Shown here: positions 32,401 through 45,915 of the stretch, piece by piece
Layout: every line of letters starts with the position of its first letter
Position numbering within the stretch: position 1 is the stretch's first letter
Assembly: GCA_947650285.1 (NCBI GenBank)
Contig: CANTFL010000470.1
Location: forward strand, 372,001-436,000
Direction of reading: 5' to 3'
DNA length: 64,000 bases
Origin: Hyaloperonospora brassicae
Taxonomy: Eukaryota > Oomycota > Peronosporomycetes > Peronosporales > Peronosporaceae
Position numbers and translations under genes: made by a program
The notes under the pieces: model-generated
Told to the model about the DNA's origin: nothing
Databases searched by the model: none
The model's input: only the letters and a program-made list of their open reading frames with translations

Positions 32401-32712
32401 CGACCTTCGCGCAAGACACCAACTGAAAGGAGGGAGATGAGAGGCATACTGCATCGAAGATGTGTTGGCACGAAGCTGGGTTACATCAGGGCTTATTGAG
32501 TGGATGAAGTGGTGGTGAAGCCTCGATTACGATCGACTGTCGTGCAAAGCACATGCAAACGCCTTCGCAGCGAACAAGTCATGCCAACTGCACTGATCCA
32601 CAACAACCTCATATTATCGACTAAGCACGTTTGAAACGGACACAAAGACTCCAAACTACCGTCAGCGAACATAGCTGAAGTAGGTAGCCACCTCCTCCTT
32701 TGCAGTCGCAAG
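29425..32712. other. Gene-poor region, no supported gene
   Basis: 3.3 kb without a recognisable gene. It includes an AGA-type triplet run (30,518-30,530) and an A/C-rich stretch (30,840-31,500) in which a 163-codon frame is open. That frame is Thr/His/Ser-rich with no domain and is best explained by composition. No transposon motif was seen. Confidence 0.55.
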
Positions 32713-33401
32713 CTAAGGCGACAACGCGAACTGCAGCGGACGGTTGCCCGCAACCATGCTGGTGTCAGCTTGGCGAATCTTGGCCTCTTGGCTCGACACC
32801 AGAGCCCGAAGCCGCTTGTTTTGCTCTTTGGACTGATCCAGATGGTGCCTTTCGAGTGCAGCGCGCTCGCGGGTGTGACTCGACACGGCGCGGTTCGCCC
32901 GCAGGTCATTCAGGCGCCTTTCGAGCTTCATTGACTCTTCGCGGAGAAATGCCACCTCTCTCTGTACGCACAAAAACAAAAGCAAAAGTAAAAGTCAGTG
33001 TCGCTGTCGTTCCCATAGTCATAGGTCAATGAAACATCGACACGCACCCTTCGAGCAGCGTAGGTGCACTTCTTGGTGCGCTTTCCGATCTTCGGAATCG
33101 GTTCCGAGTAGCTCCGGACAAAGGTCGGGATCTTTAGAGGCTCGGGCGCGAGGAGGTTCATGAGGTCCTGCACCTCCGTCCTCGAGAAGCCAGGGTTGAG
33201 TGCGTCCACTGCCGTTGGTGTTGACGTGAGCTTCAAGGGTGTAAAGTCGTCGACGAATGCTTTCTCGCTTCGCTCGAGCTCCATCGGAAACGGGCTGTTG
33301 TCGTCGTCATCAGCGGCGATCAAGCTGAGGAGTTCCGCGTCAAGCGACTCGAGATCGTCGGGGTTGCAAGCAGCAAATACTGAAAAGGGTTCCAGTGACA
33401 T
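32713..33401 (-). CDS. bZIP-like coiled-coil protein, oomycete type
   Basis: Two exons, 33,401-33,048 and 32,961-32,713, with an 86-bp GT-AG intron in phase 0, give 200 residues. The N-terminal half is acidic (DLESLDAELLSLIAADDDD), like an activation or low-complexity region. Residues about 98-118 are basic (IPKIGKRTKKCTYAARR), and across the splice this continues REVAFLREESMKLERRLNDL with leucine-type heptads, then RALVSSQEAKIRQAD. The basic stretch running straight into a heptad coil resembles the bZIP-like proteins numerous in oomycetes, but the canonical N-x7-R is not clear. The intron falls inside the basic-coil junction. It may be a transcription factor. Confidence 0.75.
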
Positions 33402-36400
33402 GGTAGTTGTGAAGGGGGGCAGATAGATGAGGGCTGCTGGGTCAACGTGGGAGAATACACGAGGAAAATTGAAAAGTGAGCTCCAATTGTACATGACGGT
33501 TCAACGTCGTTCCGGCCGTCAAGGCCGTCAAGCAGGCTGTTCCGACTCAGCTGACACCTATTGACCGTTCTCTCGACATCGTCGTGATGGTTGCCCGTAA
33601 GCAAGCTGTCTAGTACCTTACTCTCGTGGACACGCTTTTTACACTCGAAACCATAAGCTGACACGGTCCGCACCGAATAGTTTAGAAGTCGGCGTCCATG
33701 CACTCGACAAGGCGTGGACTCACGCGCCTTCCGCGTGGGGTGCTGTCCAATTGCCACAGCGGAAGAGGAGGTCTGCCCCACATATGATCGAGTACGAGTC
33801 ACCGTGGTGGACGCTTTGGCAGCATAGGGACTACTTTCCAGCTGGATGAAAACCCGAATCGTATAAGACACACAAGTGCCATACGACCCCTGCGAGTCGA
33901 ATCGTTAAGTGTGTGAATGGGACCTTATCGATTCCGGATGAAGTGTTCTTATCGGGTTCGATGCAGTTCGAACAGCTGACGATCGCCCGTTTCGAGAGCG
34001 AAAACACATGAGCACGGGTCGAACGTGAATGGATATTTGCAAGGCTGCGTACAGCAACTACTTTAGCGGCACGACTCGACTATCATCACGCAACGCGTCT
34101 GCGTGGCGTGGAAGCAGTCAGTCGCCTGACAGAGACGACGTTTTCTTCATCTGGTTCCTCAGTATGACCGGCTCGATCGATCCGAGCCACACGAAGCCCT
34201 GGACGTCCCTTTGCCGACTTGCTTTGTTGTCGTAACCCGATGGCTTCTCGCGATGTACGTTTTGATGTCGAGTCTTGTTGGCAAGCGCAACCGTTCGACT
34301 ACTTGTCGGCCGGCGTCGTACGGACTTCATGCGATTCGCACGATGTCTCGCACTGACATTGTCCTGGAAGTTGGAAAAAGAGATACGGTGACTGAATAGG
34401 CCGGCCGGTCGAGGTTAGCTTGCACGAACACACGCAACTGCAGTTGCGCTTTCAGCTGCTCGGCCGTCGAGCACGTAATTCAGAGTTTGTCGATTGTAAA
34501 AAGAGTTACGCGCCTGCCATCATGCAAACAAGTACACAAGAGTGCTGCAGCTTCCTGCTCCTGTTTGTGTGTGAGGTGTACATTTGACATTGCATAAGTC
34601 CAACTGCGTCCGTGGCTTTGTTTCTAGTTGACGCGTTTGTCAAAGACAAAATCAAACAAAAACCTAGCGCAGGTCTGGACGAAGGATACCGTCTTCAGAG
34701 CACGGGAATGGCTATGTAGCTGCTACTCAGCGATCAGTTAGGCGCGTAGTCATGGTACTGAGCTCAGCTCTGTGTGTTTATCGTGATCGTTGTTGTCATC
34801 GTCATTAGTGCCGAGACATACCGATCTCGCAGTCCGTTTGACCAACGTCGAGCTCAAGACTACGGACATTTACAGCTGTGCAACAAAGAGATGCAGCGTT
34901 AGTTTGCATCTCGAAGCCATCGCTGACTTTCGATACTTTGGAGCTTGGGTTTAAAGTAGTTGACTACCAGATAGAACGATGCGTGACCTCATGCATACAC
35001 GAGGGGTGCACAATAGGTGCATCGCAAGCGACCTTTGTCGTCAACGCAGGTTAATCAGGAGGTTGGTCGTGCATTTGGCGTCATGCGGTACCTCGCTTCT
35101 CTGCGCTAGTCCGGGACGAACACAATGGTACGGCAATAGACTACCTACGTTCATACGATCGGCGTTCACCCAGATGTGGGCAACCTACTTTTCTCATAAT
35201 GTCCACAAAGTAAAATGCCATAGTATGCAACAAAGAGGCGAACAGCCGCTGCGTCAGCTCTATAAACCTTTCGAAGAGCTCAGTCGCTTCGCAAAGCTTG
35301 TGCCTGTAGTGGCCAGTGACGGACAAAACCTGCCACGAATATCGCTCAGGCGTTCCTGACAATTCATGTATTTACTTTGTCATGTAAACGACAATTTACC
35401 GGCGCGTCTTATTCGACAGTCTCAACAAGCGATCGGGCCAAAGCTGCTGAAAGTTCAGTCGGCACAATGAGGTGCAGAGTACCTGTATGGTGCGGACCTA
35501 CGAGACGCGTTTTGGTCATGGATCTCGTGGACTTACGTTGGTACCACACAATGAAAAAGAGGTTGTATGTTTAATGAGCGTGTAACCTCTTCTTCTGTCT
35601 TGTGGCATGACTGCGTCAGAATATGAGCTTACCTGTACAAATGACGACGACCACACTCGCCGCACTAGGACGTACATCGTCACGCGTCTCTTGATACTCA
35701 CCATTTGGGCTGGACTACGCATGTCGTCTCGGTCACAACATCGACAATCGGCATGCGTCGCAGAGCAGCTTGCAATTCACAAGCAGCTACTCTTCTTTAT
35801 ACCTGTGCATGAGATGCAAAAGCAAATGAGCATAGGGTGACACATTCATGATGCACAAAGACGCAGCTTTTGCACTGTCATTGCGTGTAAAGCATGGTCT
35901 TCTCAAGCAATACGAAGCAGCTGCAGTCCATGTGTAAACGCGCTTTCCACAGTTCTTGTATCTATGAGCAAACTCACCGATGCACACAAGAGTCGCATGA
36001 TCCCATGCGGAAACAGCTACTGACAAAAAGTTGAGCGTGCATGCAGTACGTCGCTGACATCTGCCAGACACTCGTAGATTTGTGTCAAGCACGATGACGC
36101 TTAGTTCAGTGGAGGCAGAGCTGCGACAGCTTAGGCTCATCTTCATCAATATCGGCAGCTGAAAAGCGGGCACGCTAAGGTCCTGCAGGCTGCGTTCAAA
36201 GCTGTATGAAGTTCTTCAGATACTTCTAGACCGAGCGTCATTGCAATCAGACGTTGAAAGAGACCAACGCATGTCTGAACGAGACGAACGAAGCACGAGT
36301 TAACTCGACGCATGAACATGAGTTTGTTTCATTGTAACTCGGAGCGAACGGTTGTTTCCCAACATTGCTTGTGATCAGTGTTCTGTTTGGTTGAGGGCTA

Positions 36401-36878
36401 GCATACTGCAAGTTCAGTATCGTTGGCCCACTTGACACCAAATCTTTTCACGCTCGTGTCGAATGAGCCTGCATAGTATGCTGTAAGTTTACCTGTTGTA
36501 AGGTGTCCGTGGACTTCAAAAGGGCGACACTGAGCGCTCGCACGCTCCATTGTCTTTACCAATGCGTCTGTCAGGATACGTCATCACTAGATGGGCACAA
36601 TTGAGCGATGCAGATGGACACATATTCCAAAGCACAAAGGTTCTGCACGTGTCTATGACAATAACGGTAGGTACCCGATATTTGTACTCCCTTCCGGTAA
36701 CGTCCCAATCAAGCTATTGCCATGTGATTAGAATGCGTACATGTCCGCCGTCTGAAACAAAGAATCTCAAATGAATCCCACTAGTACTCGGGTGCCAGTG
36801 ACGCCCATCCGCCCGCCTGCCAGCTTGTTGCGCCGTCACTCCTCCGCATCACTGCGACAAGCAACAGCAAACCTCTTC
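33402..36878. other. Gene-poor region, no supported gene
   Basis: 3.5 kb between the bZIP-like gene and the 3' end of the adaptin gene. Open frames are short, overlap on both strands and carry no motif I recognise. The first 100-200 bp must hold the bZIP-like gene's promoter. Confidence 0.5.
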
Positions 36879-39647
36879 TCACACCATCAAGCGCTCGAAC
36901 GTTCGCTGCAAAAGGCCACTGAAGGCCCTCTGCTCCACCTTGAGGCACACCTTTGTAGTGCCCGAGCTGTCAAAGGTGAGCTCAAAGAGCGCCACGACAT
37001 TTGTCATGGTCTTGACAGAGAAATACGCAATCTCCTTGTCGTCAATGGGTCGCTTCGCAACGTAGAACACATTGTTACGTCCCAGTTGCTCTGACACGGC
37101 ATCAACACTGCGTCCTCCAGTTGCCAACGTGAAGTAGTGCTCGTTCGCCTCGGCGATACCCTGCCACATGCTGATAAAGTCCGTTGAAGCCATGCTGCCG
37201 GCTTCAGAGAAAATCGCCGCGAGATCCAAATCTGTCTGGAAGTACAGCACATCGCCACTAGAATTGTTCTTGATTGCAACCTGTAGGTTGAGGTTCGGCG
37301 CAATCGCGGCATTGACAAACTGCGGGCTCACACCCATTGGCACAATCTGATTCGCCGTTTGACCCGGTACCAGCGGCTGTGCGAACGTTACTGTTGCTTG
37401 CATTGGCACTACGCCAAATGTGCTTTTGTTGAACTGGATGCTCACACCCACAATTGATGCAGGTGACTGGTTCTCAAAATCCACGTCAAGTACGAAATTG
37501 CCGCTACGTCGCGTGAATGCACCAGTCATCACCAGACCTTTGCCTTGCTGCGCAGTCATCATGACCTTCTTTTTGACAGCGGGGGCACCACTGACGACTG
37601 CAGCCGGAGCAAGCGGGGTCACCTGATCACCGAAAATGTCAACCAAGCTGGCGCTGGCTGACGCTGTAGGAGCAGAAGCGGTCGGGGCAGGCCCTTCGAG
37701 AGAGAGGTCACCCATATCAAGCAGAACAACGGGTCCGTCAGCTTGTTGACCACTTGACCCGTCTTCTGGCTGATGAGACAAAACTTTTTCTTCCTCGTCG
37801 TTGCTGTCGCTTGCATCCTTGCGGTGTTCACGCAGCTCCGACACCGGTGAACGCACAACGAATGCGCTGGGCAGCTTGTGGTAAACGCTCGCAAGCGTCG
37901 AGATTTTTCCAATCAACTCGTCCAAAATCGAAGGCTCAAGCGCAAACGTGTCGTCGCTAATGACTGGCTTTTCTGCAAGCACGACAGCGTGAGCTGCCTC
38001 CGGGTTCGCTGAAAGCAGACGCCAATATACGTAGCCGCGGTCGCGCAAGTCCGGGTTGTCAGATTCTTCTGTAGCCTTCTGCAGCACCTTCTGGACCATT
38101 TCCTGCGTCTCGTTTGGGCGCTTCAGAAACAATTTCACAGTAGCCGTCAGAAGTTGCAGCTGCACCTGGGCAGTCTCGTCGTCGAATGAATCCATGAACG
38201 ACTCCAAGAGCTCGTCAGCATTGTCGATACGCTCGGCGTACTCGCCAATGATCCAAATCATAGACGCCTTCGCCTCGGGTTCATCCAGCGTGTCTAGGTT
38301 CTCGCACAGCGTGGCAATAATGCTCTCATACTGGTTTGGGTACTTGCGGAAAATGTCCTTGATCACAATAATAGCCTCCTGCACAATGTAATTGACCTTC
38401 GTCTGAATCAGTTCCAGCAAGACGTTGATACACTTCTCCGCAGCACGCTTGAGCTTGACAGCACAGCGACCGATTGCGTGCACGGCACGACGCACGAATT
38501 CCACATCTACTTCGGTGGCGTATTCCTTAAACTCAAGCAGCACCTGCTCGATGTTGCGCTCCGAGACGAGACGAATGATGATCTCAAGCTTCTCCATCTT
38601 GACATATATCGGGTCGTTGTATTTGCAAAAAAACACCTTGATCTCGTTTGCCAAGATCGTCGGGCGTTTCTGCACAATGAGGTTGATGTTCCGCAGAGCC
38701 ACGTACTGGATCTCTGGCTCAGCCGACAAGAGCGTCACAAGCGGCGGTCCCATCTTGCGCGACAAATTGCGCTCCGTCTCGGCGTCCGAGACCTTGTCAA
38801 GAAACTTCATGATGACTTTCACTGCCGATAGCACGACCGCTGAGTTTGCGTGCTGCAAACGTGGCGTCACGCGTTCAATAATCCCTTCCGCTTCTCGAGA
38901 GTCCACGGGCGTGTACCCCGCGAGTGCATCAAGCACAAAGACCTGACCCCATTCATTGCACTCATTCAGCGCTGCCAAGAGCTTTTGCAGCACGACTTTT
39001 GTAATGGTAAATGCCATCACGCCACCGCTCTTGTCTGCAATTTCCATCAGAGCAGCAATCGCATTGGCCACAACCGTTGGGTTGGGGTCCGAGAGCAGGT
39101 CGCGTAGCATGTCCAAGAACCCTTGCTCATCGACCATTGTCGGATTGATGTCATAGAGCTTGGACACACAGATCGCCGCGGTCTTGCGCACATAGGGGTC
39201 GTCGTCTTGCAGACACCGTCGCAGGGGTTCACAGAGGTACTCGGTGATCCGGTCCACGCGGATGCACCCCATAGTGCGCACCGAGAGGGCGCGAATCAAC
39301 GGATTTGCATCGGCTGCGTCTTTGACAAACGTGTTCACGGCCAAGATCGTCAAGTCTGGATTGCTCTTGGCGTAGTTGATCAAGTAGAGGTACACGAGTT
39401 TCTTGAGCTGCGTGTCAGCCGTCTGGATGCAGTTGACGACGTCGGTAAAGAGCATCGACACGTCTTTGCCGACCGTCATGTTGGCAATCACTTTCTTCAC
39501 CGCGTCCTTCTTCTTCTCGCGACTCGGGTGGGCCAACTCCTGGCGCAGTTCGTGCGTCTCGCCCTTCTTCGTCGTGCTAAAGAACTTGGAGTCGTTCGGA
39601 CCGCCGGTCATGCGCTTGGCAATGGCGGCCATAGTGGGCATCGCCAT
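36879..39647 (-). CDS. AP-1/AP-2 adaptor complex beta subunit (beta adaptin)
   Basis: Single-exon 922-residue frame, close to the usual 900-950 of beta adaptins. These subunits belong to the heterotetrameric coats that link cargo and clathrin at the trans-Golgi/endosome (AP-1) or plasma membrane (AP-2). Residues 20-590 form the helical solenoid trunk: [97 protein letters not shown]. The hinge (about 600-690) is acidic and Pro/Ala-rich, with [11 protein letters not shown] that may act as a clathrin-box-like motif and LVDIFGD. The C-terminal ear (about 700-922) includes [20 protein letters not shown] and [15 protein letters not shown] start six codons in (MAAIAKRM) is equally possible. AP-1 and AP-2 cannot be told apart here. 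Confidence 0.95.
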   Translation of the reverse strand: MAMPTMAAIAKRMTGGPNDSKFFSTTKKGETHELRQELAHPSREKKKDAVKKVIANMTVGKDVSMLFTDVVNCIQTADTQLKKLVYLYLINYAKSNPDLTILAVNTFVKDAADANPLIRALSVRTMGCIRVDRITEYLCEPLRRCLQDDDPYVRKTAAICVSKLYDINPTMVDEQGFLDMLRDLLSDPNPTVVANAIAALMEIADKSGGVMAFTITKVVLQKLLAALNECNEWGQVFVLDALAGYTPVDSREAEGIIERVTPRLQHANSAVVLSAVKVIMKFLDKVSDAETERNLSRKMGPPLVTLLSAEPEIQYVALRNINLIVQKRPTILANEIKVFFCKYNDPIYVKMEKLEIIIRLVSERNIEQVLLEFKEYATEVDVEFVRRAVHAIGRCAVKLKRAAEKCINVLLELIQTKVNYIVQEAIIVIKDIFRKYPNQYESIIATLCENLDTLDEPEAKASMIWIIGEYAERIDNADELLESFMDSFDDETAQVQLQLLTATVKLFLKRPNETQEMVQKVLQKATEESDNPDLRDRGYVYWRLLSANPEAAHAVVLAEKPVISDDTFALEPSILDELIGKISTLASVYHKLPSAFVVRSPVSELREHRKDASDSNDEEEKVLSHQPEDGSSGQQADGPVVLLDMGDLSLEGPAPTASAPTASASASLVDIFGDQVTPLAPAAVVSGAPAVKKKVMMTAQQGKGLVMTGAFTRRSGNFVLDVDFENQSPASIVGVSIQFNKSTFGVVPMQATVTFAQPLVPGQTANQIVPMGVSPQFVNAAIAPNLNLQVAIKNNSSGDVLYFQTDLDLAAIFSEAGSMASTDFISMWQGIAEANEHYFTLATGGRSVDAVSEQLGRNNVFYVAKRPIDDKEIAYFSVKTMTNVVALFELTFDSSGTTKVCLKVEQRAFSGLLQRTFERLMV

Positions 39648-42600
39648 TGGCGCTCACGTCGAGTCGCAACTGGACGACGGACGAGAGCGGGAGGAGCGAC
39701 GGCGACGACGACGAGGGAGGGAGACGTCGCGCGTGACAAGTGTCGTGGTGGTACAGGCGGCCGGCACTGTACCACCGACGGGGAGGTCGCGACGCGCTTG
39801 GATTGGTGGAAACTCGACGTCCCGAGGGGACGGTGGGGTGGGGGTGGGGGGGAGTTGCGCCACTCGATGGTTGGCAAATAGGTCAGGAGTGCCACACCCG
39901 AATGTAATTGGCAGTGCACAAGTGCCGTGTCGCTCGAATGTTTCAGCACTGGCTGTTGGTGATGAAAGACAAACACTATTGAGGAGCAATGAGGCCGACA
40001 GGATTGGGCAAGTGTGCGATCAGGAACTAGCTGGTTTCGTCATGGATTCCAAGCAGTCGGGGGCTACGAAAAAAGTGTAGTGCGTTGGTAAGATGATGTG
40101 AAGCTGCTCGAATGGAAGGAATCGAGGGGCGACGGCGAAAGTCGTGATCTGTAAACGCCACGTTACAGTACTACAATACAGTTCAGGTCGGTAGTCGCTG
40201 TGAACCAAACTTTGTGTCCGCCTCAAGGATGTGTGGAAATACCTTCGTTGTTGTTTGGCAGACAAGTAGACATAGCTTCTAAGCAAGACGACGACAGCTG
40301 CCTCAGCGCTAAAATGCAGATATTGTGCCCGTAGAGTGCGAATGAATGCAGCGAGGACCGATTGCCTCAAAGCTAGACGATATGGAATCTCTGCGTGCAT
40401 GCCTAAACTTGTCTGCAGATCTAGCTTTCGTCTCCTCTGAGCATTTCATAACATTATAAGAGCTCGCGGGTAAAACAATTAAGCGCCATCTAGGAGTGGG
40501 CATACTTGATTGAGGAGCTCGGTCGTCATCGCGCTCGTTTCTAAATCCACACCACGTAAGCAGGAAGGCATGTGACTTTAGTTTGAGTAACTTGTAGGCC
40601 GAAACAAGAGCGACGACGGCACCAAGAATTTCGTGATGTGCCCCTTAGCTCGATGCTATTGTCGCCAAGACAGTTACTCTGCTCGGTGTCGAACTCAACA
40701 TTCAAGTTGACGACGAAGCGTATAGTAGCTTTTATCGATAAAGGAAGGCAAAAGTTGGGAGAAATGGGACGACGGTGTGTGCATATAACGCAAGCTATCA
40801 ACCGCTTTTCTCTATCTCTCTCGTCCAATCTTGGATGGCCTCTGATGACATCGGCATAAGTCACAACGCCGAGTAGAGGCTGTTGGCACGTATGACGAGA
40901 GCTAGTCGATGTGAGCCGAGCGTACGCGACATACAGCGAGGAAAAAAACATCGCAGGTTGCCAGCAGAAGCGTGTACAGCGGTGCATGCGTCGAAATTGA
41001 AGGCCGACATCTCAACTTTCAGCGGCAAACCTACATATCAACACATACGGTTATCATCCAAGTCGGTGCGGCACAATATCGAACTCGACGTAATGGCTGA
41101 AAGTATCTTCTCCTCGTTCAACATACGCCATTGGTACGTTGCGACGCGATTATCTGGTGCTTAAGTATTTGATCCGATGGCATGCAAGGGCATGAGCTAG
41201 TGACAGCTTTGACCATTCGGACGAGAAGTATATTCTTTGTCCATCCTTCTGGGTTTTGGTACAAGCTATTGTTACAGACGAGATCATGACGTGAGCGATC
41301 GCAGGCTAATCCGAATGAGAGAGGATGCTGCAGTAGTTGAAGCGAGCGGCTCAGGTGCAACAAATTGACAATTTGAGAAGGATTGACACGATGTGCGGTT
41401 GCGTTTCGCGTTTCATTTATGTCTTTTTGCCATTATGTTGTGGCAGCTCAATATCCCATAAGGGAGCGCAGTACACATACGCTAATAAGCCAATCCAATG
41501 ATTCGAGTCTTGATACCTTCTCGATCGGAGTCGATCTAGGTGCGTACGTTTTTTTGCAATTCTAGGCATTGACCTAGAATCGCACAGCGCCGAAGGATCG
41601 ATCAATCGTTTTTTGATCGTCTTTCATCCCAGCAACGTTTTCGTCGTTTCTTACTTGTGCTAAGAGAGGCGAAGTTGAACTATTGGTAGTAGCATTAGCA
41701 TCTTACGAAAGGATTGAGGAGTGATATCGCTTTTTCAAAGCATCCTATGAGTGTTCTTCGGGTTAGCGGCTATCATTTGCTTATCTTACTCTAAGCTCAC
41801 CATTTTGTCGATTTGACGTCCCAACTCGCGACCACTTCTGACAAGAGACTGACGACGACGATCTCCCCAAAGCAAGTTTTCTGCTCTATTTCCAACATCG
41901 CGCGTGACATTTTTCAACAAGACCCAGTCAAAGACCCCGGGCAAGCCCAGCCGAGCATGAGAAGAAGCAGGTCACGACACTTGCTGACTGCACTCTACGA
42001 AGGGAATCCCTCATGGCCCATGCTGCTGCCACAAGAGCCCCGATGTGCGTATCATAGGAGATTTGCAACTGCTCAGGCGGCGGTGTAGATCGCGCGCATC
42101 CTGTAGCTGTCATGATGGTTCGGTTGTAAAGTGGAGAAGGGAAGTGCCGCAAATCACGTGCACAGGGCTAGCGAGGAATCTACACATATCATAAGCAGCG
42201 ACAAGAGTCTGGCTGATCGATAGCTGAGAAGCCATTCAAAACATCATCGACACGATGTAATATCAGAAAAAGGCACCTTGCTCTCCCTGTACCGTGTGCT
42301 TGACAGACGATAAACGTGAGATGTTGCTCGACCCCCGAGACGATTGCCTTTGCATGACTTCTTCCAACACATGCATTCTCGCACTGTTAAGCACGTTTTG
42401 AATTGGCGAAAGCTGATTTTAAGAGTGACGAATGCATCTTCGATGTCGTGTCTGCGCCAAAATTTGCATGACAGGGCTATTCTGTGCAAGCAAAGAATGC
42501 GTGCATCTCGTTGGCACCGTCTCATCAGGGGGCGGATCCGGTTACAAGCAGGGACTGGGTTTGCCTTGTCAATGATATAGCTTCTGTCACTTTGTGGTGG

Positions 42601-44193
42601 ATTTTAGGTACAGATATGCCAGTTGGTAGTTGAAGTCATGGCTATAAAGAATAAGCCAAACTTGCCCTGTCGTCCCTATTTTGCTGCGCGCATACTCATT
42701 TGGAGTTCGACTGTCATCCTCATTTTCCGACACGACTGCCACGCGTGTGCCTGCTACTTGCAACTACGAAGAGGTAATGTACTATGCAACGCTGCATTCT
42801 CGCGGCACGTATTTGTGATAAGGCTTACGACGAAGGTCCTTCGATAATGGCACAGCTGAAGAAGGTATGCGGCTCAAGTTCATTTACAGGTGTTTCTGCT
42901 GTAGAGGTCGTGTGGTCTCAATCTGCTAACAGAGGGCTTGATTATGGTATCTTTGGGACGTCCATCGACTTGACAAGACGAGCGCATCTTTGCCCAGCCG
43001 GCAAAGCTGGCCACGATCACTCACATTGTCTATAAGATCGCCTTGGAACTGCTCAAGACGCCGTTCATTCTAGTACAAGAAGCGGAGAATCTAGTGAAGC
43101 ACAGCGGAATACCGGACTGTTGTTTTCTCCTGCTCGCTGCACAATCTCGTTGTTTCTGACACTCAATTGAGTGGTTAGAACTTCATCGAGAATATGCTAC
43201 AATGTCGTTGCAATGGATGAGGGCGCATGTTTTGAACATAAGGAAAATCTGTCACTGAATGTGGCGTGCCATTTCAGGCGCTTACATTGATCACAGGCGA
43301 AGCTCTGCTCATCCTCGTGGATCTCCAATGAAGCTAGGTAGTGACTAGGAAAGCCATCGGCGTTCAAGAGGCGGCCGGAACGGACATACGAAAGCGTAAG
43401 GTAAAACCTGAACGACTCCAATATACCTTATGGACAACGAGAAACAAGCACTGCTATCCATACAGTCTATTTCCGAGAGCACAACAGGAAGAAATGAGCT
43501 GACCTGCTCCAGTTCATGCACCAAAAATTCGTGCAAACTGTACTCCCTGCTGTACTTGCAATGGCGATCCTGATCACAGTCGCTCAGTGAGTAGCAGTGG
43601 GCACGTACGACGGCGAGATGAAAGAGCAGCCGAAGAAGTCAATGCGCTTGGCTGGCCAAGCGCAGACCTGATTCGACTGCTTTTGTGCCAAGCGGTACGA
43701 AACATCCCACCGAAAACGACCGACTCGATACCGACTACGCCGTCATTGGCACGTGATACTCCACGCCGTTGCGAGGCTGTTGCTGTCAAGCTCCACTGAC
43801 CGTCGCATCTGGCCGAAACGGTCGCTATAAACGCAGTGAGGCAATCACATCGACTGAGGCTCGACTTTTTGCAGCGGTTGGAGGTGCAGCAATCGCAGAA
43901 CGCATTGATGTTAAGGTATCCTGCGATGCGAGAAGGAGTAGCGCAATAGCAATGGCGCAAACGTAAGGCGTCGTCCAGTGTGGACAACGTGTTTTGGGGC
44001 TTAGTGCCCAGCAACTTCTTCTTCGACCACCGTATCGCCACCTGTAGTCACCATAAGCTTTTGCATCACGTCGGACATGTGGGCATCTCATCTGGGCCAC
44101 CGAACTGCGCAGAGAAGCACTTTAACGTGCGGTGCGTGTCAGACATTACATAACGTCAAGTTTGATGTGGCAGTTGCTACAAATCGTTTTCCA
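39648..44193. other. Gene-poor region, no supported gene
   Basis: 4.5 kb. The first 250 bp (39,650-39,900) is G-rich and probably holds the adaptin promoter and leader, including GGTGGGGTGGGGGTGGGGG at about 39,830-39,853, which could fold as a G-quadruplex. Beyond it open frames are short and conflicting. I found no transposon motif, tRNA or conserved protein. The end of the region carries the promoter of the ECD gene. Confidence 0.5.
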
Positions 44194-45915
44194 ATGAAAC
44201 TCTTCCCAGCGCCAATCGTAAGTGACAATGAAATTCGGTACTGCTTCTTCCTGCCTGCTGCAGGGCCAACTCGAACGTCAAGTGAGCTGCTCCAGTCAGC
44301 AGAGCAACAGTGCCGAGAACTTCTTTCCTATGCAGCACAAGAGACGAAGAGATTTCTGTGGCACAAACATGCGTTTCACCTCGAGGTGACTCGAACCAGA
44401 AACGGGCGTTATATTCTGTCGGGGTCCTCGTTGGTTGGCGATGCGATCCAAGACGAGTGGGTCGTGGCCAAATTGGTGTTCGACATCACCAACAAGTTCC
44501 CAGGTGTCGTAGGACGTATCGTGGACTCTGATGGAGAGTTGCTGCTCATTGAAAGTGCCGAAGCGCTGCCTGACTGGGTCAATCCTGAACACTGCGATCG
44601 CCGGGTGTTTGTGCTCCACGGAAAACTCCACCTTGCACCTCCTGCTCCTGCCAACAGGAGTGGAAAAGAGGGAGAGCTGTTTGACGACGATGCATTGGAG
44701 CAGGTGCTGGACACCAGTGTGAAGACAAAAGCCAGTGCTGCAGTGCAGCAGCTCATTCAGCGGAAACTGGACCAAGTGCCGGCCTATATGCGCGAAAATC
44801 GTCAAGCAGTGCGGTGTTTGCTACCGGAGAAGGCCGCACGGGTGATTGCGGTAAATAAACACCTAGTGGGGCCGGCAGTCGAGGCATTCTACTATCGGGA
44901 GCCGAAACAGGCTGGTCTCGTGTGTGGCAAGATGGCGACGTTCATGCCAGCAGGAGAGGAAGTAGTCGAAGTGAGAGTCACGTTCTCGAGAGCGATGTTT
45001 GCTCAACTCAAGCAACAGACGTTTTTTCCGCCAAAGGTTTTTCTTCGTCGAGACGCACGCTATCATGTGAAGGAGAAGGCAAAGGATGCAGAAGCCGCTG
45101 ATCGTGATGCACAAGCAGGAGACCTTGGCGTCAAACTTGCCTGCGGTCTGGAGTTGCTCTATATCGGTGATAGCGAAGACCAGCTGGGAAAGCCATGGAA
45201 GCAGATAATCGAGGAAGCGTTGCAACAAACGGGCGTTGAGCTGTCGACACAGCCAATTGAGCCAGATGATGACGACTCGTGGCTGTACATACATCCGGAC
45301 ACGATGGAAAGTCGACTGGAGCGTGCTGCTCAAACTGGAGATCCTTCCACTCCAGGTGTCGCTGACGATCTGCAGCGCATAACTAGTATGTTTGGCAAGT
45401 TCGTTGACGGGGAGTCTGGTGTGGGAGGTGTGGATGGAGCCGAACCCGTCCACTTCGACGTGGGCTCGTTCATGAACATTTTAAGTGGCCAAAACGTCAA
45501 GAGGGAGGGTCACGCAGGCTTGGATGCACCCTGGGGGGAGCACTTTATGGACGAAGACGAGCCTAGTCAAAGCGACAGTGATGATGGATCTGTGGGAGGA
45601 AACAGTGATGAGGATGATCTGGCGTTCGGAATGACGGAATTGGAGGCTGAGCTGGCTGAAACCAAGGTTGCAAAAAGCTTTGGGTGCTTGTACGACGCGG
45701 AGACCGATCAAGGAAACGCCAAGCCATCGCTGCAACGAGGCGACGCGACGGATGATGAGCAAGTAGGCTCTTTGACCTCTTCGTCAGCAAAACCGCTGGA
45801 CCTGGATTACAATTTGCTGTCTAACTTGTTGGAGTCATTCGCGTCCCAAGAGGGTCATCCTGGACCCGTCAGCACCATTCTAAACGAAATGGGCTTTTCC
45901 GAGACATCACTGTAA
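44194..45915 (+). CDS. ECD: Ecdysoneless (ECD/SGT1) family protein
   Basis: ECD family proteins help pre-mRNA splicing (through Prp8) and transcription, and are often essential. The frame is open from 44,077, but the first 39 residues show no family likeness. I chose the Met at 44,194 (MKLFPAPIVSDNEIRYCFFL), giving 573 residues against about 640 in human. Family signatures: the early block DAIQDEWVVAKLVFDITNKF, RIVDSDGELLLIESAEALPD and WVNPEHCDRRVFVLHGKLHL. The middle has LLPEKAARVI and VEAFYYREP. The tail is acidic with SDEDDLAFGMTELEAELAET, KSFG and the conserved end LDYNLLSNLLESFASQEG followed by GPVSTILNEMG. No intron. Confidence 0.92.
   Translation: MKLFPAPIVSDNEIRYCFFLPAAGPTRTSSELLQSAEQQCRELLSYAAQETKRFLWHKHAFHLEVTRTRNGRYILSGSSLVGDAIQDEWVVAKLVFDITNKFPGVVGRIVDSDGELLLIESAEALPDWVNPEHCDRRVFVLHGKLHLAPPAPANRSGKEGELFDDDALEQVLDTSVKTKASAAVQQLIQRKLDQVPAYMRENRQAVRCLLPEKAARVIAVNKHLVGPAVEAFYYREPKQAGLVCGKMATFMPAGEEVVEVRVTFSRAMFAQLKQQTFFPPKVFLRRDARYHVKEKAKDAEAADRDAQAGDLGVKLACGLELLYIGDSEDQLGKPWKQIIEEALQQTGVELSTQPIEPDDDDSWLYIHPDTMESRLERAAQTGDPSTPGVADDLQRITSMFGKFVDGESGVGGVDGAEPVHFDVGSFMNILSGQNVKREGHAGLDAPWGEHFMDEDEPSQSDSDDGSVGGNSDEDDLAFGMTELEAELAETKVAKSFGCLYDAETDQGNAKPSLQRGDATDDEQVGSLTSSSAKPLDLDYNLLSNLLESFASQEGHPGPVSTILNEMGFSETSL

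Noticed and set aside
39123..39881. 252-codon plus-strand frame opposite the adaptin gene
   Set aside because: Antisense shadow of a highly conserved protein. It is Arg/His/Val-rich with no motif.
43574..44041. 155-codon minus-strand frame upstream of ECD
   Set aside because: No known motif, and it overlaps the probable ECD promoter. Not supported.
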